A DNA stretch of 64,000 nucleotides from Takakia lepidozioides (GCA_030704615.1 CM060734.1:39696042-39760041); one strand, 5' to 3'. Shown: positions 34,587-48,449, numbered from the stretch's first letter. Numbers and translations are program-made. The notes: generated from the letters alone by a model not told the origin.

Positions 34587-36029
34587 CCTTCTGCCAAATA
34601 AGCGAATGAACAACTTCAGTCAGATGTAATTCTTCTCTTTGTACAGCAACTTCTCTTCTCGTCGTAGCTAAGGGCTACAAAGAAAATCCTTTGCTTCTGC
34701 CTAAATGCATTTAGTGTCTCTCTCCCTCACACATTCAAATAACCACCATTAAGCTCCAGACAGTGAGATATACCCAGTTAGAACCATCAAGAAAGCCACA
34801 TACTTGCAGAAATACCATCATGCTAAAAATACAGCAGGGAAGGATGTCTACAAAACATTTTTTCTATCCTGCAAGCCCAATCTAGCTCACAATCAATGGT
34901 GTAGCAAAAGTAGATAGACGTTCCTGCATACCATTTTCCCAAGAATGGACAACACTTGGACCAATGCTCACCAGCAACAAACTGAAACTTAAGTTGTGAT
35001 TGGTCCATGATGCACGCACAGCAGCCCATGCATAGCACATCACAGACTTCACCAAAAGATCATTTTGAGGAGGAAGTCAGTTAACTCCAGAAAAAAATAC
35101 CAAAGGTCTGCTGAATACCGCTCAACGCGCCGTTGCTGCTAATATCTACTATATGCCAAATTGCAGCTACAAGCACCTCTCTTTTATAGTGACAGAGGTC
35201 AGAAAGAAGGAAAGGCAGAGGAAAAATTCTGTGATGTCTCCCTCAGATAGCACGTTCAAAACATGGTAGAAATCTGAAAAGAAGAAACCAACAACAGAGG
35301 GATAAAGTTGGTACCAAAGCCTGCAATGAAACAGTTTGAGAGAGTGGGGAAAAGGTGAAGGATTTGTACTTGAGCTTTTCTTGCTTGTCATGCAAGAGAG
35401 AGGCACATGTACTAATTAGACTTTGCGTGCCAGAGCCTCTGTGGCCATAAACCAAGCATGCCAAGTTTGGAGAGGTGTAGAAAGGGGGAGGGGGTCAGGA
35501 GAGGAGCAGAAGGAGGCCACTACAATCACGGAAGCCTTGCCCCAGTGGTAAGATTCACCATATATGTGAAGCTAGGAGGATACATGGCTTGTAATTACAA
35601 AAGTGGTATGTTGATGTAAAATTGAGGTTTTAATCTACACTGTTGGTAGGTGTAGATACCCCATTCCTGCCTTTGATTTCAGTTGCCAGGAGTAACTTCA
35701 ATACCAGTAGATGTACATAAGCCTGGTCCAAAAGGAACAAGTGTTGTACTTTATCGTCATCGCTTTCTGGCCTTTCCGATTTGTTAGGAAAGCTCTAGTA
35801 GCGTAATTTTCCTGAATACAGACCCAAGGAGGTGCTTTTGGAGGCTATGGCATTCTAGGGCTTGTGACTTTTCTATCTTTTTAGTGTAGCTTCCTTTTTC
35901 TTGAGAGGTGTTACTACGGCAAACAAAGCCTTATGGGTACATTCTTAAGAGGTGTTGGATGACCTCAAGGGTCTACCCACTCCCGGCACTAGACTGAAAT
36001 TTAAACTCAGGGCAGGAAGCTACCTTTGA
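34587..36029. other. no confident gene; possible 5' part of the minus-strand gene
   Basis: May contain upstream exons or promoter of the 32-34.6 kb gene. A segment at about 35420-35470 (GAGCCTCTGTGGCCATAA and following) resembles 28060-28110 inside a carrier intron, suggesting a short dispersed repeat. Confidence 0.4.
35921..35960. repeat. short direct repeat, copy 1
   Basis: Contains GTACATTCTTAAGAGGTGTT, repeated at 36385-36424 with similar flanks (CGGCAAACAAAGCCTTATG versus CGGGAAACAACGTCTTATG). The two copies enclose a LINE fragment, so they may be termini or duplicated flanks of a small insertion. Confidence 0.6.
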
Positions 36030-36205
36030 ACAGCAAACAGAAGCAGAGAGGAAAGGGAGAGTGCAATTGCCCGTTGTGTGGGCAACCTGAAGACAATATT
36101 CATTTTCTGATGCACTGTCCGGGGTTCTCTCACCAAAGAGACGCTCTCCTCAAATCTATCAAGGGAATTGTGCCTGTACCTCTGTTTACTTTGTCTAGAG
36201 GCTGA
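36030..36205 (+). pseudogene. LINE-type RT C-terminal zinc motif fragment
   Basis: Reads CPLCGQPEDNIHFLMHCPGFSHQR, the C..C...H....C zinc-binding motif found after the RT in many non-LTR retrotransposons, then LLKSIKGIVPVPLF and a stop at 36203-36205. Nothing of the RT itself remains. It lies between two short direct repeats. Confidence 0.6.
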
Positions 36206-36384
36206 GCCAAAAGCCCAGGCCCTTCTGAGGCCTAGTTTTTGGGCAAATCACACACAGCAGATTGATGCTTGTGTGAAGGGATTTCTAAAGGATATCTGGA
36301 AAACCCGGATCAATTTTTTGTATCAAGGTAAGTCTTACTACAAACGTCAAACTGGGCGCGGGGTCAATGGCCACAAGGCTACGG

Positions 36385-36424
36385 GAAACAACGTCTTATG
36401 AGTACATTCTTAAGAGGTGTTAGC
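36385..36424. repeat. short direct repeat, copy 2
   Basis: Second copy of 35921-35960; see there. Confidence 0.6.
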
Positions 36425-36900
36425 CTGGCAAATCTTCCCTGCCTGGGCTGCACCCAGACCGCTTCTCTGGTTGCTGACTCGGTCTGGGAAGCCATTAGTT
36501 GAGTTGCTAAGGTTGTGGTTAAAGATTTGGGAGTATAAGCTATGGTCTGGTCACATTGTGGGTTGCAACTGCAGTAGAATATGAGTTAAAATGAGCTGGG
36601 GGCCCAAAATGGGCGTTTCTATATAATTGTACAACTTCAAACATGATCAATGTGTTGAGCTATACATGCAACAGATCACATATGATTCTGCAAGGTCTAC
36701 CTCAATCAGAAAACTTTGACATGCTCTGGAGACTAGAATGTGAGATGATCAATAATAGCAAACCTCTGGATCCAGTGGCTTCCAACTCTTGAGCCGGCCT
36801 AAACAGTTGTCTACCTACTCCAAGCTCCACCAAAACTCGCAGATCTAGCCTCAATTATCAGCTTCTGGTAATGAAGCCAGGTACCGGCGAAGAAGATCGA

Positions 36901-39182
36901 TCAATAACAATGTGCAGGTAAACGGGGTTCCCCAATCACGTGCAATGGGTTCGCCCGAGGCATGGTGACCCCGAATTTCTCAGTCATGTCCAGGTCTTTG
37001 GGATCCTGATTGTTGGGCAGCTTGAAGTTGAAACTGTGGACGAGACGAGCAAGCCCGATCTGCACAAAGAGAATCCCCAGAGGCATTCCTGGGCAGATCC
37101 TTCTTCCTGCGCCGAATGGCAACAACTGGAAATGGTTACCCTTCATATCAATTTCAGGATTTTTAACGAATCTCTCAGGGTCGAACTCCAAAGGCCTTTC
37201 CCAACTGGCTGGGTCCCGCTGGATGGCATAGGCGTTGAGGAACATGCGAGTGTTGGCTGGTATGTCATAGCCTCTCACTGTGCAGGGCTCAATGGACATA
37301 TGTGGCAGGGACAAAGGTGCTGGGGGATAAAGGCGGAAAACCTCCTTCACAACCGCTTGCAGGTAGGGTAGGTTCACAATGTCTGTCTCATCGACTGGGC
37401 GGTCACAGCCCACCACAGCGTCCAACTCAGCTTGCGCTTTCTTCATCACATCTGGATGACGCAGGAGTGCCGCCACAGCCCACTCTACTGTGTTTGATGA
37501 TGTGTCCGTCCCTGCCAGAAGCATGTCCTGCACATGCAGCCCTCAACACAGTTACAAGTGGAACAAAAATCTTCCAACCCGGCGAACAAAACTTTGATAA
37601 ATTCCTGCTGTCCAACTTCTCTCATAGCGTGCACGCCTTTTCAATTTAACCCTCCATGGAGGAAGCAATATATTCTACTCCCTGCCTCATATCCCCTCTA
37701 CACCGAAGTGAAGTCAATTCGTTGCTAGTTCTAAGTGGCCCACAACTGAAGTTGAACTCTTGGCTAAGGCAAGATTACCGCAGTGGAACTACGGTCTAGG
37801 GTAGGTGTACAATTATGGTTCAAAGAGTTCAAACCGTCAATCGTCCTTAAAGCTCTACTTTGCATTACATGAAGGCAGCTGCTTTCTCTTGAAATGTTTC
37901 AGATTGTTACCTGGATCACAGACTTGATCGTCTCGTCAGACAGTTGACCCTTTCCATCTGCGGAGGGCATGGATAAGAGCACATCAACGAAGTCCTTGGA
38001 ATCCTCGTCGATCTCATCTGCTCCTTTCCGAGCGAGTCCACCCTTCTTGCTTTCTACGAATGTTTGAAGAAATTCGTCTATATCTTTCTTCACCTTACGC
38101 ATATAGGCTACGTAGCCTGATGCATATGTGACCCAGCTTAGCCACGGAATGAAATCGCCAACGATAAGTGCGGAATTCGCACTGAACAAGGTGAAAACGA
38201 GTTCTTTGAAGCGGTGGGCTTGCCCCTGCCCCGCCGTGTCCAACCCAAAGAACCTACAACCACAACGACTTCTTACGTTAATAACAGTGCCATCTCTAAG
38301 CTGCAGAGACCTTCAGAACCGGAAGTGCAACCAATTCAAGATCTTCTGAAAAACCTTCAAAGCCAGGGGTTATCCACGGGTAGCTAAACTTGTGCTTAGT
38401 GGTTCAGCTCCCAGTAACACTCTAGTCTGCAGTCCTTGTGGAGCTCGAGAATGTGCTAGGTTAGATAACAAGACCACCTTTAAGTATTTGCAATTGGCAA
38501 TGCCGCTGAGCATTAGTTTCGCCTAGAGTACTGAATATGTTCCATACCTCTTGTTCAACATCATGCGAGTAATGTTGTTGGTAGCGAGATGTCCCAGCTT
38601 GACATTGAGCTCCACTACCTTTCCCTTCTGAATGTCATCCATGATGGAGCTCACCATGTGATTCACCTCGTCAGTCCTAGGGGGGCGGAAAGCGTCCAGC
38701 CGCTTGCTTGTGAAGAGCTCCAGGGTGCAGATCTTTCGCAAATGACGCCAGTATGGACCATAGGGAGCCACCACAATGTTTGTATAGTGGTTAGAGAAGA
38801 TCTCTCCAGATATGGATGGAGGGCGACCTGCGAACGACTTGTCATGGGTTTTGTGGAATTCCATTGCTGCTTCAGCAGAGGAGACGACAACGAGGGGATA
38901 GGAGCCCAAGTGCATGTACATGATGGGTCCGTAGATTTTAGAAAGCGCCGTCAGGCTATGCTGTGGAGAGGTGCCAATCTGGAGAATATTGCCTATGATG
39001 GGCCATGGGCGCGGTCCCGGGGGAAGTTTGCTCTTTTTCCCAAAGAGACTCCTGGCCACCACGATTGTAAGTATGCTCACAAGCACAGCAGCTATGATCG
39101 CCTCACGAGACAGCGACCATGCACCACCTTGAGCCAACTGAGTGATCACAGAGGAATCACCCTCCGAATAGTCGGACTCCAT
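36901..39182 (-). CDS. cytochrome P450, CYP71 clan (A-type), 3 exons
   Basis: Minus-strand exons 39182-38548, 38253-37911 and 37527-36901 give 534 codons; introns are phase 2 and phase 0, both GT-AG. Residues 25-47 form the N-terminal ER membrane anchor and PPGP (54-57) the proline hinge. The I-helix oxygen-activation motif is AGTDTS (331-336), ExxR is E388-R391 in KEVFR, PERF is at 443-446, and the haem loop FGAGRRICPG (464-473) has the cysteine ligand C471. All catalytic signatures are present, so it should be active. Overall it resembles the CYP71-clan families around flavonoid 3'-hydroxylase (CYP75), CYP98 and CYP71, typically plant phenolic or specialised metabolism. The substrate cannot be deduced. 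Exon 1 ends in NNITRMMLNKR, a conserved CYP71-clan boundary. Confidence 0.93.
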
Positions 39183-40779
39183 ATTGAATACTCTGCCCTC
39201 TAATCTCCACCAAGAGCTATCTGCCGGTTGTGTTCTCCCACTCTACAAGCTGGTCACAAGATGATCTCCGACAGCATCTTCTGCGACTGGGCTCCTCTCA
39301 GGATCCCTCTCGCTTACGGCACCTACTATTGCTCCTCTCGGTATCCCTCTCGCTTACAGCACCGACTATTCCTCAAAGCGCGAGCGCCCAATTCTCAATT
39401 GTTTCCCCAGATGTGAAGACTACAGGTAGCACGGAAGCTTTTGAGGTAAAGTCTTTGCTTTATATCCTAATTCCTCACCGAGCAATTCATATTTTAGTCA
39501 CTGTGTTCGTACTTTAGTGTCTCGCTCGTTTGACTGGGCGTCAACTTACGTAAGTCAAGCAGCCCTCGTGTGGTGTTGTCAGCCGCCGGCGTGGGTTACA
39601 CTGCCCTGGCTAATTTTTAACTTACGGCGTGAATAGTGTATCCATTTATGGTGACACTTAGGATTTTACCAGTGTTGGCCGGGTATGGCATCTTGACATG
39701 CATATCCGGCGGTTATTTGCCGGTTATGCACATGTGCATGATCGGAAAGTGCAGCCCCTGCAGGAACCTTAGTTGGGCATTTGGCATTTGGCTAAGACAA
39801 TAGTTGTAAGTTGTAAGCTTAGTGTATTAGAGGGGCAGGGGCGGAGAGATAGATGACAGGTTTGAACCCGAGACCCACAACCAAGACTCTAGTGGCTTAT
39901 CTCCAGGCCACAGCCCTTTTGTGTATAGTTTTACACACATACACAAAAATGCTAGAAAAAGTAAAAATAAATATGCCTGTCTACGAGGTAGGAAGTGCTT
40001 TGGGCGTTCTCGGGCGGGCAGTCCGGGCAGGGACCAAACAAAAATGTAAAATACACATATGCTGTTTTGTTGTTTCGCGCAAGAAAAATGGCATAGTGTT
40101 TGCCAAAGTTGAACCAATCAAAATGCTTATGTGAACCTTGAGCCCTACGACCAATCATATTTTTGGGGAATTTTATCAAAATAGTTTTGGTCAAGTGGCA
40201 AAAAGTAAGCAGTCTTGGGCCAGCAGAACGGTTGACTCACTAATAACAAACTACTCTTTGTCACATTTGGATTCATAATTCACTTGCATGGATATTGACA
40301 AAGTCCATATTAGGCATCCTCCATCCCTGTTATGTGTTATGAACCCACTCTAGAAACTCTTATAGGCATACTTATGACAGATCGTAAAAAAAATCATAGT
40401 AAATCCAAAATATATATTTCTTCTCGCGGTTGATAAGAATGCAAATGCCATCATGCCACAATTGGTAGAAATTCTGACAGCAATGCTCAGGGAACTTTTT
40501 AGTTTATGAATATCCTGCCAGAAATATATAGACACCAAGTTGTATTGATTATCATTCAAACACTATGGCTGCCAGTCGATAGAGTATGCAATTCCGTTGC
40601 AATGTGCCAAAGCCATGACCAATGGGCTATGGCTTCCCATGACCAAGATGTCAGGACACTCTCCTTTGAACTTCCTTGCATATCGTACTCTTTATATCTC
40701 CTTGCTTCAACAAGTCTTCAAATTCCAACTGTCTTTAGAAAAAGGAAAACCCACACATGAGAAAAGTACTGTGTCCAGC
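39183..40779. other. P450 5' flank and intergenic DNA
   Basis: The first 300 bp contain a short duplicated segment (CTCTCGCTTACGGCACC and CTCTCGCTTACAGCACC, about 39307-39365). No coding region is supported in the remainder. Confidence 0.5.
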
Positions 40780-41200
40780 TCTCTTATTCATAGCATTTGC
40801 GACACCTACGAGGGTTAAACTGATGTTTTCATTCAATGTACTAACACCCAGGCCATGGACCTTTTTCCCCTTTTCAAGAGCTCCCAGGCTTAATGCACAC
40901 GCATTGCAAACACAAATGCTCCCTCACAAATTCCTGACATCTGTCCTTACATCATTTGTGTTCATCCCTCCAGCAAGGCTCAGCATAGTAGTGGATAGCA
41001 TCACACAAGCTGCTGCCTGCTAACAATGCTTTTCGCCACATGTTCTGCTACCCCCACATCTCCATGAAGTTTGCAGGAACCAAGCAAGGCCCTCCATACC
41101 CTAGGATCTGGTTGGATTGACATTTTGCTACTATAAACTCCTCTGCCTCATCTAATCGCCCTGCACAGCCAAGAGGGCGGTTTCACCCCTTCCCCCATCA
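40780..41200 (-). pseudogene. PPR-protein fragments
   Basis: On the minus strand, 41190-40990 encodes GRLDEAEEFIVAK and, after a frame change, RALLGSCKLHGDVGVAEHVA, the E-type C-terminal module of PLS-class PPR proteins. Further left, LGALEKGKKVHGL, a typical PPR L/S repeat, appears out of normal order. Stops and frame changes mean it is a relic. Similar but diverged sequence occurs at 58530-58740. Confidence 0.65.
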
Positions 41201-44200
41201 TTTGCTCATGTCTCCAAGGCCTCCATCCTGTGCATCGTCGCAGCTCGGCAACCCATGTCTGCTGCCTGCTCTGCCCTTTTAGTGCATCCTACCCAATCTG
41301 CCCCCTTTTTAAAGGATCCCCTTAGCACAACAATGATACCGATATACAATCTCCTCGCTGTCTCACTACCTCCACCCCGCATCTTCTCTCTACTACGTTC
41401 TGACTATATTTATTCTACATGTGTGATCAATGCCAACACCCCTGCCACTACAACAAACCCCATGCAATCTAGTTGTGGGAGTAATACAGGCTTCACTGTC
41501 CCAATCTGGAACACACTGCGACCAACCCAGCTTTGGCGCCATGGCACACACCACACAGGATCAGACCAACAGAGGTGGATGTCTCGTCATTGGAAGTGTG
41601 GACTCCTAGCTATGGCATCCCACGACACGTGCACCAAATATCACCCCCAACTGGCAGCCGCTCGCAGCAATGATAGAGACCGGGCCTGCCATCATCCTCA
41701 ACACAATTCGGACTCTCTCTCTCCATCACCCGAGGTGGTGTGCCAGTCGCACCGCCTGTACCAGGTTCTCTGCTCCTCAAATGCTCATCTTTTTCTTGCT
41801 TCACCTAATGCTACCCAGGTATGTTCTATCCAGCCCCCCCCCTACTCCTATCGCAACCACCTAGAGACCGACTATGATCTTCAATGCATGTTAGCGGATA
41901 GCAACATACCCCAGCCTCATTTTCCAACGATAACACTGACCCAATTGCTAATATTTCAGGAACGCCACTGATAATTTCACTTATATGGCTCGCCACTGGA
42001 AGGTCTATTTACCAGGTGCCTGCCCCTCTCCCATCACAAACGTTGCGGACCTGCCACCAACAAGTAGATATCTACCAAGAACACTGGTTCGGCGCTGATG
42101 CCCTGCTGCCCCGATCACTGGCACCAACGACCATCTGCTGCTGGCAGCCCATTCCCTCTCACTCTACTGCTGCCCCGCCAACGGGAGCCTTGTACTCTCA
42201 CCCCTTTTATGTTGTCTCTACTTCTGCCCACCCTCGCATTCCCTTCTGTTCAGCTATCAGTGCCACTGCTCTTAATAACCAGTAGTCTACAATACCATAT
42301 TACCAGCCCCCTAATGACACTCTCTTGGGTATGCTTGCAGGCCCCTCACCAACCTCTACAACCACCCTCCAGCTCGCGACGTGCTCCCTTCCAATTTGGC
42401 TTAAGACTTCATTACCAAGAACAACTCTCCCCCATGCCTCCCAGTGGACCGTCACCATCTTCCAGGCTAATTTACCATCTACGCTATCAACCTCCCCAAC
42501 CCTGGCACTCTATGATGCAACCTACACTGAGTATGCCTCGATCGGCACCGCCCAAATAGCCTACTCTCGATATAGGCTGTTACCAGAATATAGTGTTAGA
42601 TTCATATTATTTGGATACCTTCTTATTGTTTACCCACCTGGGGTACTCTCAATTTTGGCTCAAATCCAATACAATACGTACCCTCACACAACTTCCCCAC
42701 ATTCTCTACCCACACTACTTCTTCACACTCCTCCCTCACACTACCTACTTATGTCATCTCCCTCTCCCAACCGATCAAACTGCTAATACACACACTCCTC
42801 GCATATTTCAACAGGCACTCTCACTCTCTTTACGTTTACGGCCCCATAATCCTACACCAATTACACTCGTTATCCACCACAGTCAACAATGGCTACCAGC
42901 CTCCCCCCTATCACTCACTCATCAGCACAATGATAGCTTACCCCCCCCCCCAGTATACCACCACACAAGGCTCACCAACAGACAATCACTTGGCCCCCTA
43001 CTGCCAAGAATATTATAGCTCCCACACAACTATACTCTGCCTCCTTGTAATGCCAGACGATCATAGCCTTCAACACCCGCTTTGCAAGCCCTCACATTAC
43101 ACACCCCTATACCTCCACTTCCTCCCACACACCCCAATTTCACCTACCCCCCCCCCCCCAGCAACTATACCCCCTTCAATTGACACTCTCCCACCTCCCC
43201 ATATGGTAATTATCAATTACAAAGGCTTCCTACTATACTGCCGCACCAGCCCACTCTCTCCATTCCCAACCTACCTCCCCCACATGACACATCCAACAAT
43301 GGCCTTCACACATCCAACAAAGCCTAACTGTACACTGGTGCAGAATCTGAGATCACATTTCATAATTAAATACCATCACCGTGACATAAAGTGGTTCACC
43401 AAATCTCCTACCCCTAAGATTACATGTAATCCTTCGTGCACACGCAGCCATAGCACGGCTCTCTCCAAACGATGCCGTTCCGGCAACACACCATACATGC
43501 TCCCTACCCGTAACTGATGGTCTCTCGCACATAAAAAGCTATGCAGTGCACCCAGCCACCTCTCTCTCGCCACCCCACTGGCCCCACCCCTACAACCAGC
43601 CAACACATTGCATAACCCTCACAGCTGACAACGCTTCCCACTACTTAATCCCTCATCACTTCTGCCCTCACAAGAGCCAGATCCCGCCAGCTCCTCGATT
43701 TAATTTTCTACCCTGTCTTCACCACCCCCGCCACTCTTCATCGCTGGCCAAAATAACTCCCACACACATGGTGCATTTGCATAGTGTTTGCCCCACAATC
43801 GATATGCTACGAGACACCTTCATAATCTCTTCGTTTATCCTTCCGCTGCCAACTTGCGTTGGGCAATACCCAGCTCTTAAAGCTCCTGATCACTCAAGCC
43901 TTTGCTACACTGACAGCGAATTGATACGCATGCTAAATCTGCTGTTCTCCACTGCACCCCAACTAAGTGCAGTGCGCAACTCGCCTCCCCATCTACCCAG
44001 CCCTCTCAAACGTCACTACACTAGACCCAGTACTGCCACCCGCATTAAAATCGACGCTTATTGTGGCATCCCCAGTTCCCGAACTCTCAATCTATATAAA
44101 TCCCGTCACCCTCTCCCCCCCCTTTCACTTGCTTGTTGGACTCTTTACGTTCAAAACTCCCCACTCTCCACCCCCCCTTACTCAACAATTCCAGAACTAC

Positions 44201-44492
44201 ACACCCGGGTAGATTACATCTTCCCCCTCCTGTCTGCTCAGTTCACTGCTAATATCTATCAACACATAGCTACCCCCCAGTCATACTCCCCACCGCCTAC
44301 TCTTATGTTCTCTTCAGCAGTCGGTGTCCCCTCTCTCATGGGTCGACCCAGACAGCAATTCAGTAGGCAACTGGCGCCAGGCAGTCCTCTTGCCAGCCAT
44401 CCGTCCGCCACTCCAGCAATGGAACCCAAGTTCTTGGACTCGTCGCTCACAGTAAATTCGCTTGCCCCAATGCCACGCACTCTCAGGCCCAC
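41201..44492. other. C-rich, G-poor block left of the inverted repeat
   Basis: Plus-strand composition matches the element to the right: many CCC runs, few G, two long C tracts (42941-42951 and 43147-43159). Long open frames occur (for example 43546-44517), but C-rich DNA yields few stops and the proteins are low-complexity Pro/Thr/Ser/His with no motif, so I do not call them genes. This may be a decayed part of a related element. Confidence 0.5.
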
Positions 44493-45276
44493 TGTTAGAG
44501 GACTGTCTGGGACTTAGACACTTATACGGGATCTGTGGGGTACCCTTAATTTTTACACAGACTGAGACCAACAGGAGCCTTAGGGGTGACAGCAGCGCAC
44601 TTTAGAGGGGGTTACATAGCCCGTCACAGTCCGACACAGCCCGTCACAGCCAACACAACCCGTCACAGTCCGACACAGCCAGACACATCCAGTCACAGCT
44701 TGACACAGTCGACACAGCCCAACAAGGTCGCACAGCCAGTCACAGCTTGACACAGCTGTCACGACCATAGGGAACGGATAGCAGGACAGGGAACGACTGT
44801 GGGGAACAACATCTGCGAATGAAACATGTTAGTACACGGATGACGGTTAGTGAGGGAAACGGTTAGAACAACGGGTAGGAAGATAAAGCCAGGAACGAGG
44901 ACGGGAGAAGGATCACTTCTTGGGGAATTCTGGGAGAAGGGGGAGAGATCACTTGGAGAGGGGACTTCGGACATCACGGGAGGAAAGGAAGAGAGAGCGC
45001 ATCTCTGAGCGGAAGGAGGGAGAGCACAGAGTAGGAGGAGGGTGATCTGTTGATGCTTAATGAATGCAAGCAGTAGAGTTGTAATGTAGAGCAGATTAGA
45101 GACTCCATGGCTTCAGCCTGATACTCGATAGATATTAATCTGATACATACTTCATACTCACACTGTGTAGAGAGATCTGAGTGAAGCTGTGGAATAAATG
45201 GATGAGTTGATGGAATCCGATAGATTGCTGAAGCAAACTGATACTTAATTACCAACAGTAAGGTAACTAACTAACA
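44493..45276 (+). repeat. long inverted repeat, left arm (LTR-like, TGTTAG...CTAACA)
   Basis: 784 bp, reverse-complementary to 56068-56896 from end to end. It starts TGTTAGAGGACTGTCTGGGA and ends CTAACA, so the arm itself has the TG...CA form of an LTR. It contains a short array of CACAGCCCGTCACAGTCCGA-type units at 44612-44760. No tRNA primer site follows it on either side. Confidence 0.93.
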
Positions 45277-45311
45277 TAGTTCACACCCGCGCCACACAAC
45301 GATTCATAGAC

Positions 45312-46715
45312 ATGAACATCCCACTAGGTACGACTCTTTTCGTTCCTCTCTCTGTTTACTCAAAACCCACTACGCAGATATGGTCTGGCATTATCAAAGT
45401 TGAGCTTCTCCATCCTGCACGGGACGGTCTGGCCCTCCTTCGCGGGGACAGGCCCTTCGTGTTGGAGGTAGAGCCAGGTGTCAAAATGCAGGGAAAAGTC
45501 GAGAAAGCTTATGATCTCCTCGCCACCTCCGAATGGATGTCCCTCTATTGCAACAACGAAGTACTACAAGGCACGCTAGGAACGCAGCTGGCCATGCACT
45601 TTATCACAGAGACATTTGATCACGGTGACAACTTTGAAATCTTATACGTCGGCAAGTCCAACCCCGACACCAATTTCACCTTCATCTATCTCGCCACAGA
45701 GGATACCAGAACTCGAATTTTGGACAAGGGGATCCGTATCGATAACGTCCTAATCAAACCAAAGATCCGGATCAAAAAGCAGGGCAAAACAGGCGCCAAA
45801 GGTTCTGAGAAGGAGAAGGAGGCGATTGCAGAAAGAGATGTGCTCACAGTCGTGGTTAAAAACCTGTGTCAACTTCACCCCCAAGAAACCATTATCAGGG
45901 AGCTGCAGATGGGTGCCGACAATATTATCGAAACTTACTTTTGCCAGATGCCCCCCAACGAGCGAGTCAAGCACATAGGGATGATGCATGTGACCTGCAA
46001 GAACCCTATCATTTATACTAAGTGGTACAACAGCCCACATGTTGCTATGCTTGGTCGCTTCATCAATTTCTCCCCACACTGAAACAGTTTGAAGGGCCTC
46101 ACCCCACCGTCACTAGCAATGCAGGAAAGATTGCAAGTTGGTAATATCAATCAAGCCCTTCTTGATACTGTCAACACGATCCAGCCCCTGCATAAACGTC
46201 AACCTGAGAACAAGGACTGGATGGCGGAGATTGACCGGAAGCTCGAGGCACATTCTATATCTATCCGTACAGACCTGCACACCGACATCAACGATATGGA
46301 GACCCAGCTTGTAGACTCTATCACACACCAACAACTAGAATACCATAAGTACATGTTATCGCTACACAAATCCATCACCGAATCCTTGGGCCAAAATCTG
46401 GCAAACTTTTACCATCACGCGGGCCTCATTCTCGCAAAGTTGCCCCAACTCCCTGGCTCCACCTCTACTCATGACAACGGGACCCCACCACCTGTGGAGC
46501 CTGGCTCTCTCTCTCATCGCCACCGCCCTGTCATAACGAACTTCTTCCATGCGGCACCCGAACTCAATGCAATGCTGCACCCACAGGCCAAATCACGGCT
46601 CCCCAACGTGGCTGTCAACCTTGAACGCAGTGGAGAATCGTCACCTGCTCCCAACACACACGCCGTTACAGCAGCTTTCGCTCTCTCCGCTGCACACAAC
46701 GATGCTCATGCGTAA
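45312..46715 (+). pseudogene. ORF1, gag-like protein with one TGA stop
   Basis: A single frame from ATG 45312 to TAA 46713-46715 (468 codons) is broken only by TGA at 46080-46082. The first 256 residues are globular; the part LTVVVKNLCQLHP to ARFINFSPH-like ending (MLGRFINFSPH) has a pattern reminiscent of RRM-like modules of LINE ORF1 proteins. A basic linker (IRIKKQGKTGAKGSEKEKEA) separates two halves. The second part includes a probable coiled coil (TDLHTDINDMETQLVD and following) and a Ser/Pro tail. By position and features it is likely the RNA-binding gag-like protein. No zinc knuckle is seen. The better G content here than in surrounding DNA argues for past selection on the protein. Confidence 0.6.
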
Positions 46716-48449
46716 TTCCCTGGGGCAAAGCTGCACCCAACAGGCTTACTCTAGCTTCCGAGTCGCACTCTATTCTCTTCTATGTGTTGTTTCCTTTCTC
46801 GTACTTTTATGTTTCAATGTATCCTGCTCAAAATGTTACTCTACAGCTCTGAATGATTCCACCACGATAGCACACTCAATACAAACTCTCACTTTCTCTC
46901 CTACTTACTCTCAATCGTCACTCTGCACTACTGGTGTCCCCTGTCACCACTCTCCCCTCTCTCTACAATTTGCAATCACATCCCACGGTCTCAATAAAGC
47001 CATCAATCTCAATCACTACTAACCTAGGCCAACCGCGCCCTGCCCTGCCACCCGCCTAGCCACATGTTCTAGTCACGCCACGTGCCATAACCAGATCGCT
47101 GCTGACTCTCCCCCACGCACGTTTATATCTCAGCACCCCCACGTCTTCCTCCTCAACCCCAGCTATATCTGCACCCGAGACCGTTTGTACCCCACCTCTC
47201 CCTGCGTGGACCTACCATACCCCGCCACCTGCTGGCCCCTCCCACCTGCAACCCACACTGACCCTACCACCCACGGATGCACCGCGCGTGCAACCTTCCC
47301 CACCCTTGAAATTAACAACCCCCCCCCCCACATGCTCCCAAATTTAAATCTGTATAAAATTCCCCCCACCCGTTACCACCCTCGCCCCTTATATCACTGC
47401 ACCCACCCTGCCCTGCCACCTCAAGTCTCCTGGCATTATTACCTGGCACCCCCCAGAGCCCAGTGTTCAAATCCCCATACGCCAACACCACGCTTCGTGT
47501 ATTGTACGGTCCTCTACACTACCCACCATATTACCCGCTAGACTTCCTAACGGTCCTACCGACTATACGGTCCTACTAATACGCCCCAATACAAATAAAA
47601 TTATAGCCCCCCACACTCATATGCCTGCACCAAATAGAATCATACTTTCCCACACTCACACATCCGTGACACGCAACCTGTATTTCATTCATTCGTGGAT
47701 GCGTTCATCCACGTCCTCACCCAACGCCGTGCATCCACGCAACGCGCCTACCCTCCTTATACTCTCCACACTACCAACAGCCACCCCCACCGAACGTCAT
47801 CTCAGTCACCCTCGGAAACATCCATTCACTACCTGCCCAATTATACCCATATACAAAAATAATAAGCCCATACTCCTACCCATGAACACCATGCAAACTT
47901 GGATAAATGTACCTCATCCAACCCAGCTAAATACACATACCCCTCCCCGCTACGGCTCCCCGTATCCCACCCATTTAGACTCATGCTCCCCACACCTTTA
48001 TAATATGCCACTACATAATCGATACATGCTCACCCCTAACCATACCCCCTGCACTCACACTCCTCTTACCCATCACCGACACTCATCCAAATTCAGGGTC
48101 CTTCATCCGTGCCTCTGCCCACACTCATCCATCCGAGTATGTCGCCCACTTATCCAATCTCCCCCACTCTAATTAAATCTATACTCCCCACCCAACATAC
48201 ATCCACATTAAATTTTTACCAACCCCACCACATGCGCTCCTACACAACAAACCCCTTCCATGACCACCAGACGACTCCACACACTAATCTCAAAGCAATA
48301 AAATCCCCCCCACACACAAAAACAACCAGCTCCACACGTCCCCACCACGACACCACCACATTAACCCCCCTAATACACCTTTTCAACAACTACCCCATGC
48401 ATCCCTACCCCCCGTTCCCTTAAAATCCAACTTATAATACACTGCCCAC
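46716..48449. other. C-rich spacer between ORF1 and ORF2
   Basis: About 1.7 kb rich in C and A with an 11-C tract at 47319-47329. Open frames are Pro/Thr/His-rich without motifs. Could be an internal promoter or UTR, or a decayed N-terminal domain of ORF2 (Dualen elements are reported to carry a cysteine protease, which I could not identify here). Confidence 0.45.

Noticed and set aside
38589-39203. Plus-strand 204-codon frame
   Set aside because: Antisense shadow of P450 exon 1, which carries the recognisable PPGP region.
41255-41971. 238-codon plus-strand open frame
   Set aside because: No recognisable domain, low complexity, same compositional bias as neighbouring non-coding DNA.
43546-44517. 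323-codon plus-strand open frame
   Set aside because: Pro/Ser/His-rich translation without motifs in C-rich, stop-poor DNA; it ends inside the inverted repeat. Open by composition, not by coding.
44974-45255. Conserved protein-like frame present in both inverted-repeat arms
   Set aside because: Similarity between arms is explained by the DNA-level repeat itself; no start context or motif supports a gene.
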